A stretch of 64,000 bases of DNA from Pseudomonadota bacterium (GTDB lineage: Bacteria > Desulfobacterota > Desulfovibrionia > Desulfovibrionales > Desulfovibrionaceae). Shown here piece by piece: positions 1-8,807 of this stretch. Location: contig JAEWQB010000014.1 of assembly GCA_023460395.1 (NCBI GenBank), positions 62,001-126,000 on the forward strand. Reading direction: 5' to 3'. Position 1 is the first letter of the stretch, and the number at the start of each line of letters is the position of its first letter. The notes under the pieces are model-generated. The model was not told the origin of the DNA. It saw only the letters and a list, made by a program, of their open reading frames with translations, and did not search any database. The position numbers were made by a program, and so were the translations under genes.

Positions 1-997
1 GCTTATCGGGCTGCACCACGCTCCGTGGCAGGACGTGCTCGCGGGGGCTGTTCAGGGGGTACGCGGGTCTGCGGATGCGGAACTCGCCATGGCCGCGTCC
101 ATCATAACTTGCGCTGATTTTATTGATGTGCGCTTGCGGCGGGACGCTCCGCTGGCACCGCAACTGGGGCCTGTTCTTGCCGCCGCCTACGGCGAATCGG
201 GGCGTTTGCTTAATCCTGAGTGTGTGGCTCTTTTCGCGGACATGGCAACAGAGCCGGAAGGTCTTGCGGGGCTTGGCGAAGCCGCGAAGCACCTGTACAC
301 GGACACGGTGTCACGCCCGGAAGAACAGCACCTGCGTGTTTACGACATCACACGGCTGTGTGCGCCATTTGCACAGGTTATTGATTTTCGGAGCCGCTTC
401 ACCGCAACCCACTCGCGGGGGGTAGCTGTGGTGGCTCAGGTCTTGGCTCGCCTGTCCGGCCTTTCACAGGAAACGCAGCTCGATCTGTATGTCGCGGGCC
501 TGCTGCACGACTTGGGAAAACTGGCTGTGCCCACCGTCTTGCTGGAGAAAAAAGGTCCGCTGGACGATGCGGAGTTTGCCACCGTCAGAACGCACGCGCA
601 GGTTACCAAAACAATTTTGGACGGTGTTCCGGGACTGGAAAAAGTGTGCGAATGGGCGGCGCAGCATCATGAGCGCTTGGACGGGTCGGGCTATCCTCAG
701 GGATACCGGGCGGACGCCCTTTCAGTGGAAGCACGTGTTTTACAAGTGGCGGATGTTTTTACCGCCATTGCCGAAGACCGGCCTTACAGGACGGGCATGC
801 GGGTGGATCAGATGCAAACTCTGCTACGCTCGCTTGTGGACGCGGAGCAACTGGACGCCAAACTGACCTCTCTCCTTCTGGAGTTCCTGCCGTTCGTTAA
901 CCGGCTGCGGCAGTATGAACAAGATATCGCGCAGGATGAGTTTGAACAGTTTTCTCTGGTGCTTAAAAAGGACGAAGTTCCGGCCTGCGTTGCGTGA
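1..997 (+). CDS. HD-GYP domain protein, 5' end outside window
   Basis: The reading frame is open from base 2, so the gene begins left of the window and only its C-terminal part is seen. The HD-GYP region shows HSRGVAVVAQVL, then AGLLHDLGK and QHHERLDGSGYP, the metal-binding and GYP signature of cyclic-di-GMP phosphodiesterases. The first visible residues (IGLHHAPW) resemble the end of another HD-type segment, so the full protein may hold two such modules. The likely role is hydrolysis of cyclic-di-GMP in the cytoplasm. The substrate and any upstream sensor domain cannot be judged. It lies 169 bp upstream of the prenyltransferase gene on the same strand. Confidence 0.85.
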   Translation, partial: LIGLHHAPWQDVLAGAVQGVRGSADAELAMAASIITCADFIDVRLRRDAPLAPQLGPVLAAAYGESGRLLNPECVALFADMATEPEGLAGLGEAAKHLYTDTVSRPEEQHLRVYDITRLCAPFAQVIDFRSRFTATHSRGVAVVAQVLARLSGLSQETQLDLYVAGLLHDLGKLAVPTVLLEKKGPLDDAEFATVRTHAQVTKTILDGVPGLEKVCEWAAQHHERLDGSGYPQGYRADALSVEARVLQVADVFTAIAEDRPYRTGMRVDQMQTLLRSLVDAEQLDAKLTSLLLEFLPFVNRLRQYEQDIAQDEFEQFSLVLKKDEVPACVA

Positions 998-1165
998 GAA
1001 TGGGAGATGTATCTTTCCGTGGCTGCTTCGCGAGGAGTGTGTGGGCTGTGGTTTCGTCCGTTTCAGGAAATGCGTGGGGGGCTTACAGGCTGTCCCGTAG
1101 CGGCGGAAGAGAGCGGCTTTTCCTGTCTGAGTGGTATTAACCCTGCTACCGGTGTGTGGAGTACG

Positions 1166-2023
1166 ATGAATCCTTTTGCCAAGTTTGGTGCGGTTTGCCG
1201 CATGATTAAGATAGAGCACTCGGTCTTCGCGCTGCCTTTTGCGTATATTGGCGCTTTTTTGGCTGCGAACGGATGGCCCGGCTTGTATTCAATGGTATTG
1301 CTCACCCTCGCCATGGTGGGCGTGCGCTCCTTTGCCATGGCAGTCAACCGGGTGGTGGACCTGCGGTATGACGCACAAAATCCCCGCACACAGCAACGTC
1401 CACTGGTGACGGGCGAAATTTCCCGTGCCCAGACTTGGGCATTCATTTTCATCATGGCTGCCATATTTGTAGCTGCCTGCTGGGGGCTGAATTCCCTTTG
1501 CTTCGCCCTGTCCCCGCTGGCTCTGTGTGTGGCTGCTGTATACAGCTTGCTGAAGCGGTTTACGTGGCTGTGCCATTTTTGGCTCGGCGGAGTGCTGGCC
1601 CTGTCTCCGCTGGCTGGCTGGCTGGCGGTGGACCCGCAATTCACGGTCACCGCCGCACTGTTCGCATGGGGCATCGTTTTCTGGGTGGCCGGGTTTGATA
1701 TTATCTATTCCTGTCAAGATACCGCCTTTGACATCTCTGTGGGATTGCACTCTGTCCCTGTCCGCTTCGGACTGCCGACAGCGCTTGTGCTTTCCGCCTT
1801 CTGCCATGCGATTACCGCCGTCATGTTTCTCATGGGCGGTTGGTCAGCCGGGCTGGGGTGGCCCTATTTCCTCGTCTGGCTTGGCGTATCCGGCGTGTTG
1901 CTCTGGGAGCACTCGATTATCAGTGCGGAAGACATGAGCCGGGTGAACATGGCCTTTTTTACGTTGAACGGATACGTGTCTGTGGCGTTGTACATCGGAG
2001 TGCTGCTCGGCATCTGGCTGTAA
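1166..2023 (+). CDS. UbiA-family prenyltransferase, probably menaquinone biosynthesis (MqnP/UbiA type)
   Basis: This 285-residue membrane protein has the two Asp-rich motifs of UbiA enzymes: NRVVDLRYDAQNPRTQQRPL near residue 65-85, and DIIYSCQDTAFD near residue 180. These bind the prenyl diphosphate through Mg2+. About eight hydrophobic segments follow the family layout. The start at 1166 was chosen over an upstream in-frame ATG because GGAG lies just before it and MNPFAKFGAVCRMIKIEHSVFALPFAYIGA is the conserved N-terminus of the family. Sulfate reducers use menaquinone, commonly through the futalosine route, so an MqnP role is likely but cannot be separated from UbiA by sequence alone. Confidence 0.85.
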   Translation: MNPFAKFGAVCRMIKIEHSVFALPFAYIGAFLAANGWPGLYSMVLLTLAMVGVRSFAMAVNRVVDLRYDAQNPRTQQRPLVTGEISRAQTWAFIFIMAAIFVAACWGLNSLCFALSPLALCVAAVYSLLKRFTWLCHFWLGGVLALSPLAGWLAVDPQFTVTAALFAWGIVFWVAGFDIIYSCQDTAFDISVGLHSVPVRFGLPTALVLSAFCHAITAVMFLMGGWSAGLGWPYFLVWLGVSGVLLWEHSIISAEDMSRVNMAFFTLNGYVSVALYIGVLLGIWL

Positions 2024-2060
2024 GCGGAGTCCGACGATGTATATGAGCTGACGAATGCAG

Positions 2061-2096
2061 CAGCCACGGTCCCGGAGCATGCCGGAGCCGTGGCTG
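2061..2096 (+). terminator. hairpin after the prenyltransferase gene
   Basis: CAGCCACGG and CCGTGGCTG form a 9-bp stem, with a second smaller stem nested inside the loop. There is no U tract, so termination is only probable. It lies in the convergent gap between the prenyltransferase and the mrp-like gene. Confidence 0.4.
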
Positions 2097-2207
2097 TTGA
2101 TATATTGAGGGGCGAAGCAGGGCGTTATCGGACGACAATACACTGCCGTTTTCTGATTACCCGCAGTTGATTGTGAAAGGGCGCCGCGGCGTTACGCATC
2201 CGCAAGA

Positions 2208-3536
2208 CTAGTGGTCACAGGTGTTTGCTCCTACGCGTAACTTACCGTCCAAATAGCGTCGCACCACGTCGGCCGGGGCACCGCTCTCCCCTTCTCCGGT
2301 CTGCGCACCGCAGACGACCGTAATACCTTTTTCGGTGAAGAGATCGCGTGCTTTTTGTCCCATACCCCCGGCTAGCACCACGGTTACGCCCAGCCGTTCC
2401 ACGAAAGCGGGCATGACGCTCGGCTCATGCGGAGGCGGGGTAACGAGTTCGCTGCCCAGTATTTCGCGGGCACCGGCGTCCACCGTGATAACTGCCAGTT
2501 GCTCGCAGTGACCGAAGTGCTGGGTCAACAGGCCCTTCGCTAACGGTACGGCAAGCTTGACAATGCCGGAAAATGTGGGTGCCGCGACAGCTTCCGTAAC
2601 CTGCTCCTTTGGGGAAACGGCTGACGGTTCATCCGTAAGCAGCAAGATGGGTTTGATGATTTTTTGTATGGCTTTGGCGGTGGGGCTTTCCTGCTGTACG
2701 GTGAGGAAGCTGTATCCTTCGTCGCCGGACCGGACGATTTCCGGGTCCAGCGGAATTTCACCGAGGAACCGCACCCCCGTCTCCTGCGCAAGGCGCATAC
2801 CGCCGCCCTTGCCGAAGATGTTTTCCACGTGCCCGCATTGGGAGCAGACAATACCACTCATATTTTCCACAATCCCCAGTACCGAGTTCCCCACGTCGCC
2901 CACAAAGGTAACGGAACGGCGTACATCGTCCACCGCCACGCCTTGTGGTGTGGTGACAATGACGGCCTTGGCGTCCGCCCCCAGAAGCTGCAACACGGAA
3001 AGAGGTTCATCGCCCGTTCCGGGAGGGCAGTCCACCACCATGTAATCCAGATCGCCCCAGGCCACATCGGCTATGAGCTGCTGGATGAATCCTTGCTTAA
3101 CCGGCCCACGCCAGATGACGGGCTGGTAGGGATTGGGCAACAGGAAGCCCAGCGACATAACGAAAAGGTTTTCGTTGTAGGGCACGGGGTCAATATGGTT
3201 AGCGTCTATATGCACCTTGGCATCGCGCAGGCTCAGAAGGCGTGGTACGCTGGGACCGTGCACGTCCACGTCCAGCAGCCCCACCTTTTTCCCCGCTTGC
3301 GCAAGCCCCAGCGCGAGATTGGTAGCCACGGTGCTCTTCCCCACGCCTCCCTTGCCAGACATGACCACAATTTTATGGCGTACACGGCGCAGCGTCCGGT
3401 TCATTCGGTCCTGTTCGGGGGAAAGCTCCTGATGTCCGCCGCAACCACCGTGGTCGCCGCAGCCGGAACCACATCCTCCCTGTGCCTCAGAACCTGCGCA
3501 GTCGCTATTTGTGCAGCCGCATGCTTTTTCACTCAT
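2208..3536 (-). CDS. Mrp/NBP35-family ATPase fused to a NifX-like domain (ORP complex)
   Basis: This 442-residue protein has three parts. A Cys/Gly-rich N-terminus (residues 5-36) may hold an Fe-S cluster. A ParA/Mrp ATPase follows with P-loop GKGGVGKST at residues 61-69 and a CSQCGH motif typical of Fe-S carrier ATPases. The C-terminal part (about residues 330-430) is a dinitrogenase iron-molybdenum cofactor (NifX/NifB) type domain. It matches the composition of DVU2109 in Desulfovibrio vulgaris, a member of the orange-protein (ORP) complex. The start at 3536 has AGGAG nine bases upstream. The gene is the last of the minus-strand ORP operon. Likely role: Fe-S or Mo-Cu cluster handling together with ORP; the exact function is unknown even in the model species. 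Confidence 0.88.
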   Translation of the reverse strand: MSEKACGCTNSDCAGSEAQGGCGSGCGDHGGCGGHQELSPEQDRMNRTLRRVRHKIVVMSGKGGVGKSTVATNLALGLAQAGKKVGLLDVDVHGPSVPRLLSLRDAKVHIDANHIDPVPYNENLFVMSLGFLLPNPYQPVIWRGPVKQGFIQQLIADVAWGDLDYMVVDCPPGTGDEPLSVLQLLGADAKAVIVTTPQGVAVDDVRRSVTFVGDVGNSVLGIVENMSGIVCSQCGHVENIFGKGGGMRLAQETGVRFLGEIPLDPEIVRSGDEGYSFLTVQQESPTAKAIQKIIKPILLLTDEPSAVSPKEQVTEAVAAPTFSGIVKLAVPLAKGLLTQHFGHCEQLAVITVDAGAREILGSELVTPPPHEPSVMPAFVERLGVTVVLAGGMGQKARDLFTEKGITVVCGAQTGEGESGAPADVVRRYLDGKLRVGANTCDH

Positions 3537-3654
3537 GGTGCCATTCTCCTTGCTCTGTCGCCGGGTGCCTGTGCAGCGGCGTGATGGGTAATACAAACCA
3601 AAATGTTGCGAACCTACCTCTCATGAGGCGTCCGCCCGGTAGCCGTTTGTCCGT

Positions 3655-4536
3655 TTATTGCGGGTCACGGGTGGGAGCTCCCATGCGGTACAGCACGGCT
3701 TCCCACAGGGCCTCGAATTGGGACTGCCAGCTATCGGGACGATATTCCACCACGGAACAGCCTCGCACCTGTGCCTGGGTGAAGTCTGCGGTCCAGTGGA
3801 ATTCCGCCAGCACGGGAACCGCTTCCGCAGCGCACCACGCGCGCACCTCGTCTGCCAGCGCGGGGTGTATGTCCGCCTTGTTTAACACGGCAGCCACGGG
3901 AACCCGGAAGTGGCGGGTCAGCTTCACTATCCGCTCCAGATCGTGCAAGGCGGAAAGGGTAGGCTCCGTCACTAAAAGGGCCATGGAGGTGTTTGTCAAG
4001 GACGCGATGACAGGACAGCCAATACCGGGAGGACCATCGGTAAGGATGACCTCTATTCCTTGGGCGCGCGCCGTAACGCCGGACTCTTTGCGCACCGTGG
4101 TGACAAGCTTGCCCGAATTTTCTTCTCCGATACCCAGCGCGGCATGTATCATAGGGCCGAAACGGGTTTGCGACCGATACCAATGTCCGCACAAACGTTC
4201 GGTCATCTGTATGGCTTGTGTGGGGCAGACAAACGCGCATACCCCGCAACCTTCGCACAGTTCGGAACGCAGGTGGAAGGTGGCATCTACGGCGTTAAAC
4301 CGGCATTTTTCACGGCAGCGACCACACTGAATGCACAGTTCCGGCACAATTACGGCGCGTTGCCCGCTATGAAAGGGGGTGGTTTCAGACTGAGTGGGCG
4401 CAGCGACAAGGTGAAGGTCTGCCGCATCCACATCGCAGTCCGCCAGAACTTTGCAAGGGCCGGTGGAAGCCAGCGCTGCCGTGATGGATGTTTTTCCGGT
4501 ACCGCCTTTGCCGCTGATAACGAGCAGTTCATACAT
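3655..4536 (-). CDS. MinD-superfamily P-loop ATPase with inserted 2[4Fe-4S] ferredoxin domain (ORP complex)
   Basis: This 293-residue protein opens with MYELLVISGKGGTGKTS (P-loop) and carries an inserted ferredoxin domain around residues 65-115 with CIQCGRCREKC and CEGCGVCAFVCP. This pattern is that of the paired MinD-like proteins DVU2103/DVU2104 of the D. vulgaris ORP complex. Its start overlaps the end of the upstream paralogue by 8 bp, so the two are translationally coupled. It probably acts in the cytoplasm and couples ATP binding to Fe-S cluster or partner movement. A link to cell-division positioning is reported for the D. vulgaris complex; here it is inference. Confidence 0.88.
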   Translation of the reverse strand: MYELLVISGKGGTGKTSITAALASTGPCKVLADCDVDAADLHLVAAPTQSETTPFHSGQRAVIVPELCIQCGRCREKCRFNAVDATFHLRSELCEGCGVCAFVCPTQAIQMTERLCGHWYRSQTRFGPMIHAALGIGEENSGKLVTTVRKESGVTARAQGIEVILTDGPPGIGCPVIASLTNTSMALLVTEPTLSALHDLERIVKLTRHFRVPVAAVLNKADIHPALADEVRAWCAAEAVPVLAEFHWTADFTQAQVRGCSVVEYRPDSWQSQFEALWEAVLYRMGAPTRDPQ

Positions 4537-5473
4537 ATGATGTCTCCGTCATAGGCCGGGCTTCAGAGGCGGATGCGGTCACTCCGGCGGGCAGGTCTTC
4601 GCGTATGGCCTGCCAGAGTTGGGCGAAGAGGTCCGTCATGCCGGGCACGGAGTCGATAAGCAGATTGCCCGCGGCACAGGCTCCGGCGGCTTCCGCGCTG
4701 TGGGGCAGGCGGGCCAGTATGGAGATGCCTTCGGCTTGCAACCAGCGTTCCGTGCGGCTATCGCCCATGCCGTCGCGGTTGATGACCACGCCGAAGGGGA
4801 TTCCCAACGTGCGCAAGGTTTCCACAGCGAGTGTGAGGTCGTGCAGCCCGAAGGGCGTAGGCTCTGTAACCAGCACCGCGTAGTCTGCCCCTTCCAGAGA
4901 AGTGATAACCGGGCAGGAAGTGCCGGGAGGACAGTCCCGAAGGATGAGCGGCGCGGATATGGAGAGGGCGGAGCCGCATGATTCGGCATGTTCAACCACC
5001 ATTCGAATAAGAGGGGGAGACATGGCTTCTCCGATGGCGAGGGTGGCGGAAACGAGCGTGAGATTTCGCAGGGTTGCCTTGCCGGGCGTGCCTTGCCTCA
5101 GTATACCCATGACACGATGTGTTTCCCCTATGGCTGACACCGGGCAGGCTTCTGTGCAGAGGCCACAGCCGTGGCAAAGTTCCGGGAAGGTCATAACCTC
5201 GCCCATCCATGCCAATGCTTTGAACCGGCATTCCCGCACGCAGATGCGGCAGGATTCTCCGAGACAGCGTTCTGGAATAACACGGGGCACGGGAAAATGC
5301 GCCTCACGAGTGGAAAGCCAGCGCGGGGAGAGAAAAACGTGCGCGTTAGGCTCTTCCACATCGCAGTCGGCGAGCAGGAGATGGTGCCCCGTTTTGGCAA
5401 GATGAGCGGCAAGGTTTACGGATACCGTGGTTTTTCCGGTACCGCCTTTTCCGCTGGCAATGGCGATCTGCAT
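4529..5473 (-). CDS. MinD-superfamily P-loop ATPase with ferredoxin domain, paralogue (ORP complex)
   Basis: This 314-residue paralogue of the downstream gene has P-loop SGKGGTGKTT at its N-terminus and two 4Fe-4S motifs (CRICVREC and CHGCGLCTEACP). The start at 5473 (MQIAIASGKGG) was preferred to an ATG 90 bases upstream because it places the P-loop at the family position. The Walker B-like region DCPPGTSCPVI and the same motif in its neighbour (DGPPGIGCPVI) show that they arose by duplication. The two may form a heterodimer, as MinD-like ATPases dimerise. Confidence 0.87.
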   Translation of the reverse strand: MQIAIASGKGGTGKTTVSVNLAAHLAKTGHHLLLADCDVEEPNAHVFLSPRWLSTREAHFPVPRVIPERCLGESCRICVRECRFKALAWMGEVMTFPELCHGCGLCTEACPVSAIGETHRVMGILRQGTPGKATLRNLTLVSATLAIGEAMSPPLIRMVVEHAESCGSALSISAPLILRDCPPGTSCPVITSLEGADYAVLVTEPTPFGLHDLTLAVETLRTLGIPFGVVINRDGMGDSRTERWLQAEGISILARLPHSAEAAGACAAGNLLIDSVPGMTDLFAQLWQAIREDLPAGVTASASEARPMTETSYV

Positions 5474-5623
5474 GTGTGGTCCTGTTGTTGTCCGTGCTGT
5501 AAGATAGGCAAGGCAAGATATGGCAAGACAATGTAAAACGGGGACCGGAGAATGCCCGGTCATTCCCCGGTAGTGCTTGCGTTTCTTACCGCTGCGCGGC
5601 GTTGGTCCTTCCGGGGGTGACGG

Positions 5624-6052
5624 TCAGCTCTTCACGCCGTACCGCTGGCCCATGCCCCGGCCCGCTCTCCGTCCTTGCGGTGCTCGCTGCCCCATACCGG
5701 CACCCGGTGCGCTGCCAATATCCGTGTTGGCATCCGCATCGGTATGCGGGGTGGCGCTCATGGCGGAAAGATCATTTTCCGTAAGGCAACTGCCGTCGCG
5801 CCGTCTGCGGACATCGCCATTCTGTTGCCCGCAGCCAGCTCCGTTACGCGGACCATGCCCGACCCCGGCGCACTGACCGAGGGGCATGTGGGAGGAAATA
5901 TCCGCCTTGCCGTGGACATTTCTCCCCCGGCCTTGTCCGTTTCCACGGTTCTGGTGGTTTGTGTTGCCAAACGACACGTTGTCCGTGTCATCCATTGGCG
6001 CTAGCATGCGACCGTGGCCCATACCCCCACACTGCCTGTTTCTGGAATGCAT
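5624..6052 (-). CDS. small Gly/Arg-rich protein of the ORP operon (DUF5320-like)
   Basis: A 142-residue protein rich in Gly, Met, Arg and Asn, ending with GMGQRAPQGRRAGRGMGQR. Such GMG/GRG-rich low-complexity proteins (DUF5320-like) commonly sit beside NifX-like and MinD/ferredoxin genes in anaerobes. AGGAGA lies eight bases before the ATG, which supports translation. It is between the ORP gene (30 bp away) and the first MinD-like gene on the same strand. No catalytic motif is visible. Its function is unknown; metal or cluster binding is possible. Confidence 0.65.
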   Translation of the reverse strand: MHSRNRQCGGMGHGRMLAPMDDTDNVSFGNTNHQNRGNGQGRGRNVHGKADISSHMPLGQCAGVGHGPRNGAGCGQQNGDVRRRRDGSCLTENDLSAMSATPHTDADANTDIGSAPGAGMGQRAPQGRRAGRGMGQRYGVKS

Positions 6053-6082
6053 TGTTTTCGTCTCCTGTGGTTTCGGTGCTGG

Positions 6083-6442
6083 TTACCAGTGTCCGTCTCT
6101 GTCTGCCCCGGTGGCTTTGGTAAGTGTTCCACTGCGGTAGGCGTTCAGCGCGTCAGCCACGGTGGAAAGCTCCGTGTAGTAGACCGTTATATTTCCTTTA
6201 TGCAGGGCTGCGAATGCTTTCGGACCCACATGCCCGGTGATAACGGCTTGGGCACCCATATCCGCCACGTTCATGGCAGCCTGTATGCCAGCGCCCTGCG
6301 GTAGGTTGAGGTTTTGCGCATTATCCCGGTACTCATGGCTTCCGGTGGCGTCGTCAATGATGAGGAAGCCAGCGGCGCGACCAAACCGGGGATCAAGCGG
6401 ACTGGAAAGTTCCTGTCCTTGCGTGGTTATGGCAATTTTCAT
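6083..6442 (-). CDS. orp: Orange protein (ORP), NifX-like dinitrogenase Fe-Mo cofactor-binding family
   Basis: A single-domain 119-residue NifX/NifB-type protein: MKIAITTQGQELSSPLDPRFGRAAGF at the start and ITGHVGPKAF near residue 70 are family hallmarks. Size and neighbours match DVU2108 and the D. gigas orange protein, which carries a mixed Mo-Cu sulfide cluster. The start overlaps the stop of the preceding gene by 4 bp (ATGA), so the two are coupled. Cluster content here is inferred from homology only. Confidence 0.85.
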   Translation of the reverse strand: MKIAITTQGQELSSPLDPRFGRAAGFLIIDDATGSHEYRDNAQNLNLPQGAGIQAAMNVADMGAQAVITGHVGPKAFAALHKGNITVYYTELSTVADALNAYRSGTLTKATGADRDGHW

Positions 6443-7113
6443 GATTCATCTCCGTGAACAGTGAGAGGGTGTTCCCGCAAAGGGGCGGGGGAGGGCTGCT
6501 TGGCGGGCGGGGGGACGGAAGGAGTGTTTTCACCGGCGCGTGCCGGGGGTGGCTGGATTACGACGCTAAGGGACGCCGGGGTAGTGGGGTGCAGCGTTTT
6601 TTCTGCGGAGTGTTCGTTGGCTTGGAGAACGCTGGGAGTGCCATACGCGCCGCCCATCGTGTACCGTCTCCGCTTTGCTCCCGGTCCGCCGTGCCGAAGC
6701 GGCGCTTGGTGTTGTTCCGCATTTTCCTGTGTGGTCGGCTCGGAGTCTTGTGCGAATCCGTACCCGGCATTTCTGCAATGCTGCGGGGCACAGCCCGGCA
6801 TACGCAACGACTCCAGTTGGTCAAGGCACAGAGCCTGCACTACGTCCTGCGTTGCGCCGCATATCCACGCCACGACCTCAATGCCCGCTTGCCTCAGCAC
6901 ACGGCGGTCACACCCGCACAAAGCACCACAGACCAGTAAGGTGACGCCATTTTCGCGCAAGACTTCTGCCTGCTCGGCAATGCCGCCGGGGGCAGCGGGC
7001 AACGTGGTAAGGTGGCAGGCCTGCATATCCTGCACTTGATAGAGGGCGAACGTGTCCGCCGAGGTGAATACGGCGGCAAGTCGGTTGTGGAAGAGGGCAA
7101 GGCTGACGAGCAT
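6439..7113 (-). CDS. NifX-like protein with long Pro-rich tail, first gene of ORP operon
   Basis: Residues 1-110 of this 224-residue protein resemble a degenerate NifX-like fold (VTLLVCGALCGCDRRVL, then GIEVVAWICGATQDVV). The remaining half is a low-complexity tail rich in Pro, Ala and His with no recognised domain. In D. vulgaris DVU2105 is the comparable gene. It is first behind a -24/-12 promoter on the minus strand and overlaps the orp gene by four bases. The Cys residues in the N-terminal half could bind metal. Function unknown. Confidence 0.7.
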   Translation of the reverse strand: MLVSLALFHNRLAAVFTSADTFALYQVQDMQACHLTTLPAAPGGIAEQAEVLRENGVTLLVCGALCGCDRRVLRQAGIEVVAWICGATQDVVQALCLDQLESLRMPGCAPQHCRNAGYGFAQDSEPTTQENAEQHQAPLRHGGPGAKRRRYTMGGAYGTPSVLQANEHSAEKTLHPTTPASLSVVIQPPPARAGENTPSVPPPAKQPSPAPLREHPLTVHGDES

Positions 7114-7157
7114 GGCATACCTTCCAGTTTGCGCGGTTACAGACTTGCTTAAGCTAA

Positions 7158-7173
7158 GGCAGAAAGCATGCCA
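7158..7173 (-). promoter_or_regulatory. sigma-54 (-24/-12) promoter of the ORP operon
   Basis: Read on the minus strand this is TGGCATGCTTTCTGCC, with GG and GC exactly 12 bases apart as the RpoN consensus requires. The predicted start site is near 7147 and the first gene begins at 7113. A divergent sigma-54 ORP arrangement with a cognate regulator is established in D. vulgaris. Confidence 0.8.
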
Positions 7174-7226
7174 AACGGGTATGGCTATAAAATCAGTCGG
7201 TTACTGGAATGACATGCTGAAAAAAT

Positions 7227-7276
7227 GGCTAAAAAATAGCCCTATGTGGCAATGTCGGGCTAAAAAATAGCCCGAC
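7227..7276. promoter_or_regulatory. two palindromic upstream activator sites of the ORP operon
   Basis: GGCTAAAAAATAGCC at 7227-7241 is repeated at 7254-7276, where the arms extend to GTCGGGCTA and TAGCCCGAC around an A5 centre. Centres are 31 bp apart, about three helical turns. They lie 54-118 bp upstream of the -24/-12 promoter, where enhancer-binding proteins act. The activator gene directly upstream is the likely ligand. Confidence 0.75.
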
Positions 7277-7373
7277 AGGATGTCGGAAGATGATGGGACA
7301 GGCCGGCTGACTAAAAACCTGTCGCGTGGAATGCGGGAAAATATACGGCAGATAGGTAGCTGAACTGCCGTAA

Positions 7374-8756
7374 TTAGGGATGCGGTGTTGTCTTGGCTTC
7401 GCAGCGGCGGAGAATATTCCGCAACGTGTCTTTGGTTATGCCCAATTCACGACAGGCAGCCATGCGTTTGCCATCGTGCCGGGCCAGAGCGGATTGAACG
7501 GCCCGGTATTTGGCCTGCTCCAGCGTTTGGACTGGTGAGAGAGCGGATGCGTCGCTGCGGGCATCCGCACCGGCGGGGGTGTCGAAGAGCGGGCCATGCG
7601 TAGCGCGGAGCAGCGAGTCTGGCAGGTGTTCCATCTGGATGAAACCGGAACCGCAGAGAATGAATGCGAATTCAATGATGTTTTCCAATTCGCGGACGTT
7701 GCCGGGAAAGTCGTGGCGCATGAGCACCGCCAGCACATCTTCGGATACGCCGAGAATGGCCTTATCCTGTAGCGTATTCAGTTTGCGGATGAAGTGGGTG
7801 ATGAGCAGGGGAATATCTCCCGTGCGTTCCCGCAGGGGAGGCAAATGCAGGCGTACCACATTTAAGCGATAAAACAGATCTTGCCGGAAGCGTTCGTCGC
7901 GCACACGGGCTTCAAGGTCGGCATTGGTGGCGGCGATGATGCGGGCGTCTGTGTGCTCTGGGGCAACCGATCCCAGAGGTTCGTAGGTGCGCTCCTGAAG
8001 TACGCGCAACAGTTTTACCTGCACTGCGTGGGGTAGGTCGCCTATTTCATCCAGAAAGATGGTGCCGCCTTGTGCCAGCCGGAAACGACCGGGTTTGTCT
8101 CGTTTCGCATCGGTGAACGCTCCGGCCTTGTATCCGAACAGTTCCGATTCCAGCAGCGATTCCGGGAGTGCCCCGCAGTTGACGGCGGTGAATGGGGCGT
8201 CAGACCGGGTGCCCAGATGGTGCAGCGCGCGGGCGATGCGTTCTTTCCCGGTGCCGGATTCGCCAGTGATGAGCACTGTGGCGTTGCTCTGCGCTATCTG
8301 GGGCAGAATGGCAAAAAGGCGGGAAAGTGCCGGACTTTTACCGATGATGTCTTCAAAGGAGTAGGTGGATTCCACCTCTTTGCGCAGCAGGGTGATATCT
8401 GTAAGGTCGCGGAAGGTTTCCACGCCGCCGATAAGTTCTCCAGATGCGGAGCGCAGGGGGGCGGCGCTAATGGATACGGGAACGCGGGTACCGTCCGCAC
8501 GGACGATAAAGATTGATTTGCCGCTGATGGTAAGGGAGTGGCCTATGCACTCTTCCAGTGCGCAGTTTCCGTCGCACAAACTGGAGCGGAATACTTCCCA
8601 GCATTTGCGGCCTAACGCTTCGGAAGCCGGAATGCCGGTAATGGACTCCGCCGCCTTATTGAAGAAGGTGACATTCCATTCCCGGTCCACCGTGAAAACG
8701 CCGTCCGCAATGGATTGCATGATGGCTTCGCAGGGAATATGACCGGGTAACGGCAT
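7374..8756 (-). CDS. sigma-54-dependent activator, PAS-AAA-Fis (ORP regulator, DVU2106-like)
   Basis: This 460-residue protein has a PAS domain (residues 10-130, with several Cys residues in SSLCDGNCALEEC), an AAA+ domain with Walker A GESGTGKE, and a C-terminal Fis-type helix-turn-helix (MAACRELGITKDTLRNIL). The sigma-54 contact loop reads GAFTDA instead of GAFTGA, a variant seen in other PAS-type activators. It lies just upstream of the ORP operon and its palindromic sites, as DVU2106 does with the ORP genes in D. vulgaris. It probably belongs to the hypA-hypB transcript, since only 51 bp separate it from hypB. The Cys cluster in the PAS domain could sense redox state or bind a metal (inference). 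Confidence 0.88.
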   Translation of the reverse strand: MPLPGHIPCEAIMQSIADGVFTVDREWNVTFFNKAAESITGIPASEALGRKCWEVFRSSLCDGNCALEECIGHSLTISGKSIFIVRADGTRVPVSISAAPLRSASGELIGGVETFRDLTDITLLRKEVESTYSFEDIIGKSPALSRLFAILPQIAQSNATVLITGESGTGKERIARALHHLGTRSDAPFTAVNCGALPESLLESELFGYKAGAFTDAKRDKPGRFRLAQGGTIFLDEIGDLPHAVQVKLLRVLQERTYEPLGSVAPEHTDARIIAATNADLEARVRDERFRQDLFYRLNVVRLHLPPLRERTGDIPLLITHFIRKLNTLQDKAILGVSEDVLAVLMRHDFPGNVRELENIIEFAFILCGSGFIQMEHLPDSLLRATHGPLFDTPAGADARSDASALSPVQTLEQAKYRAVQSALARHDGKRMAACRELGITKDTLRNILRRCEAKTTPHP

Positions 8757-8807
8757 GGGGTGCCTCCCATAGCGTGCGCAAGAGGTTCCTCCGCAACGGA
8801 GAGATCG

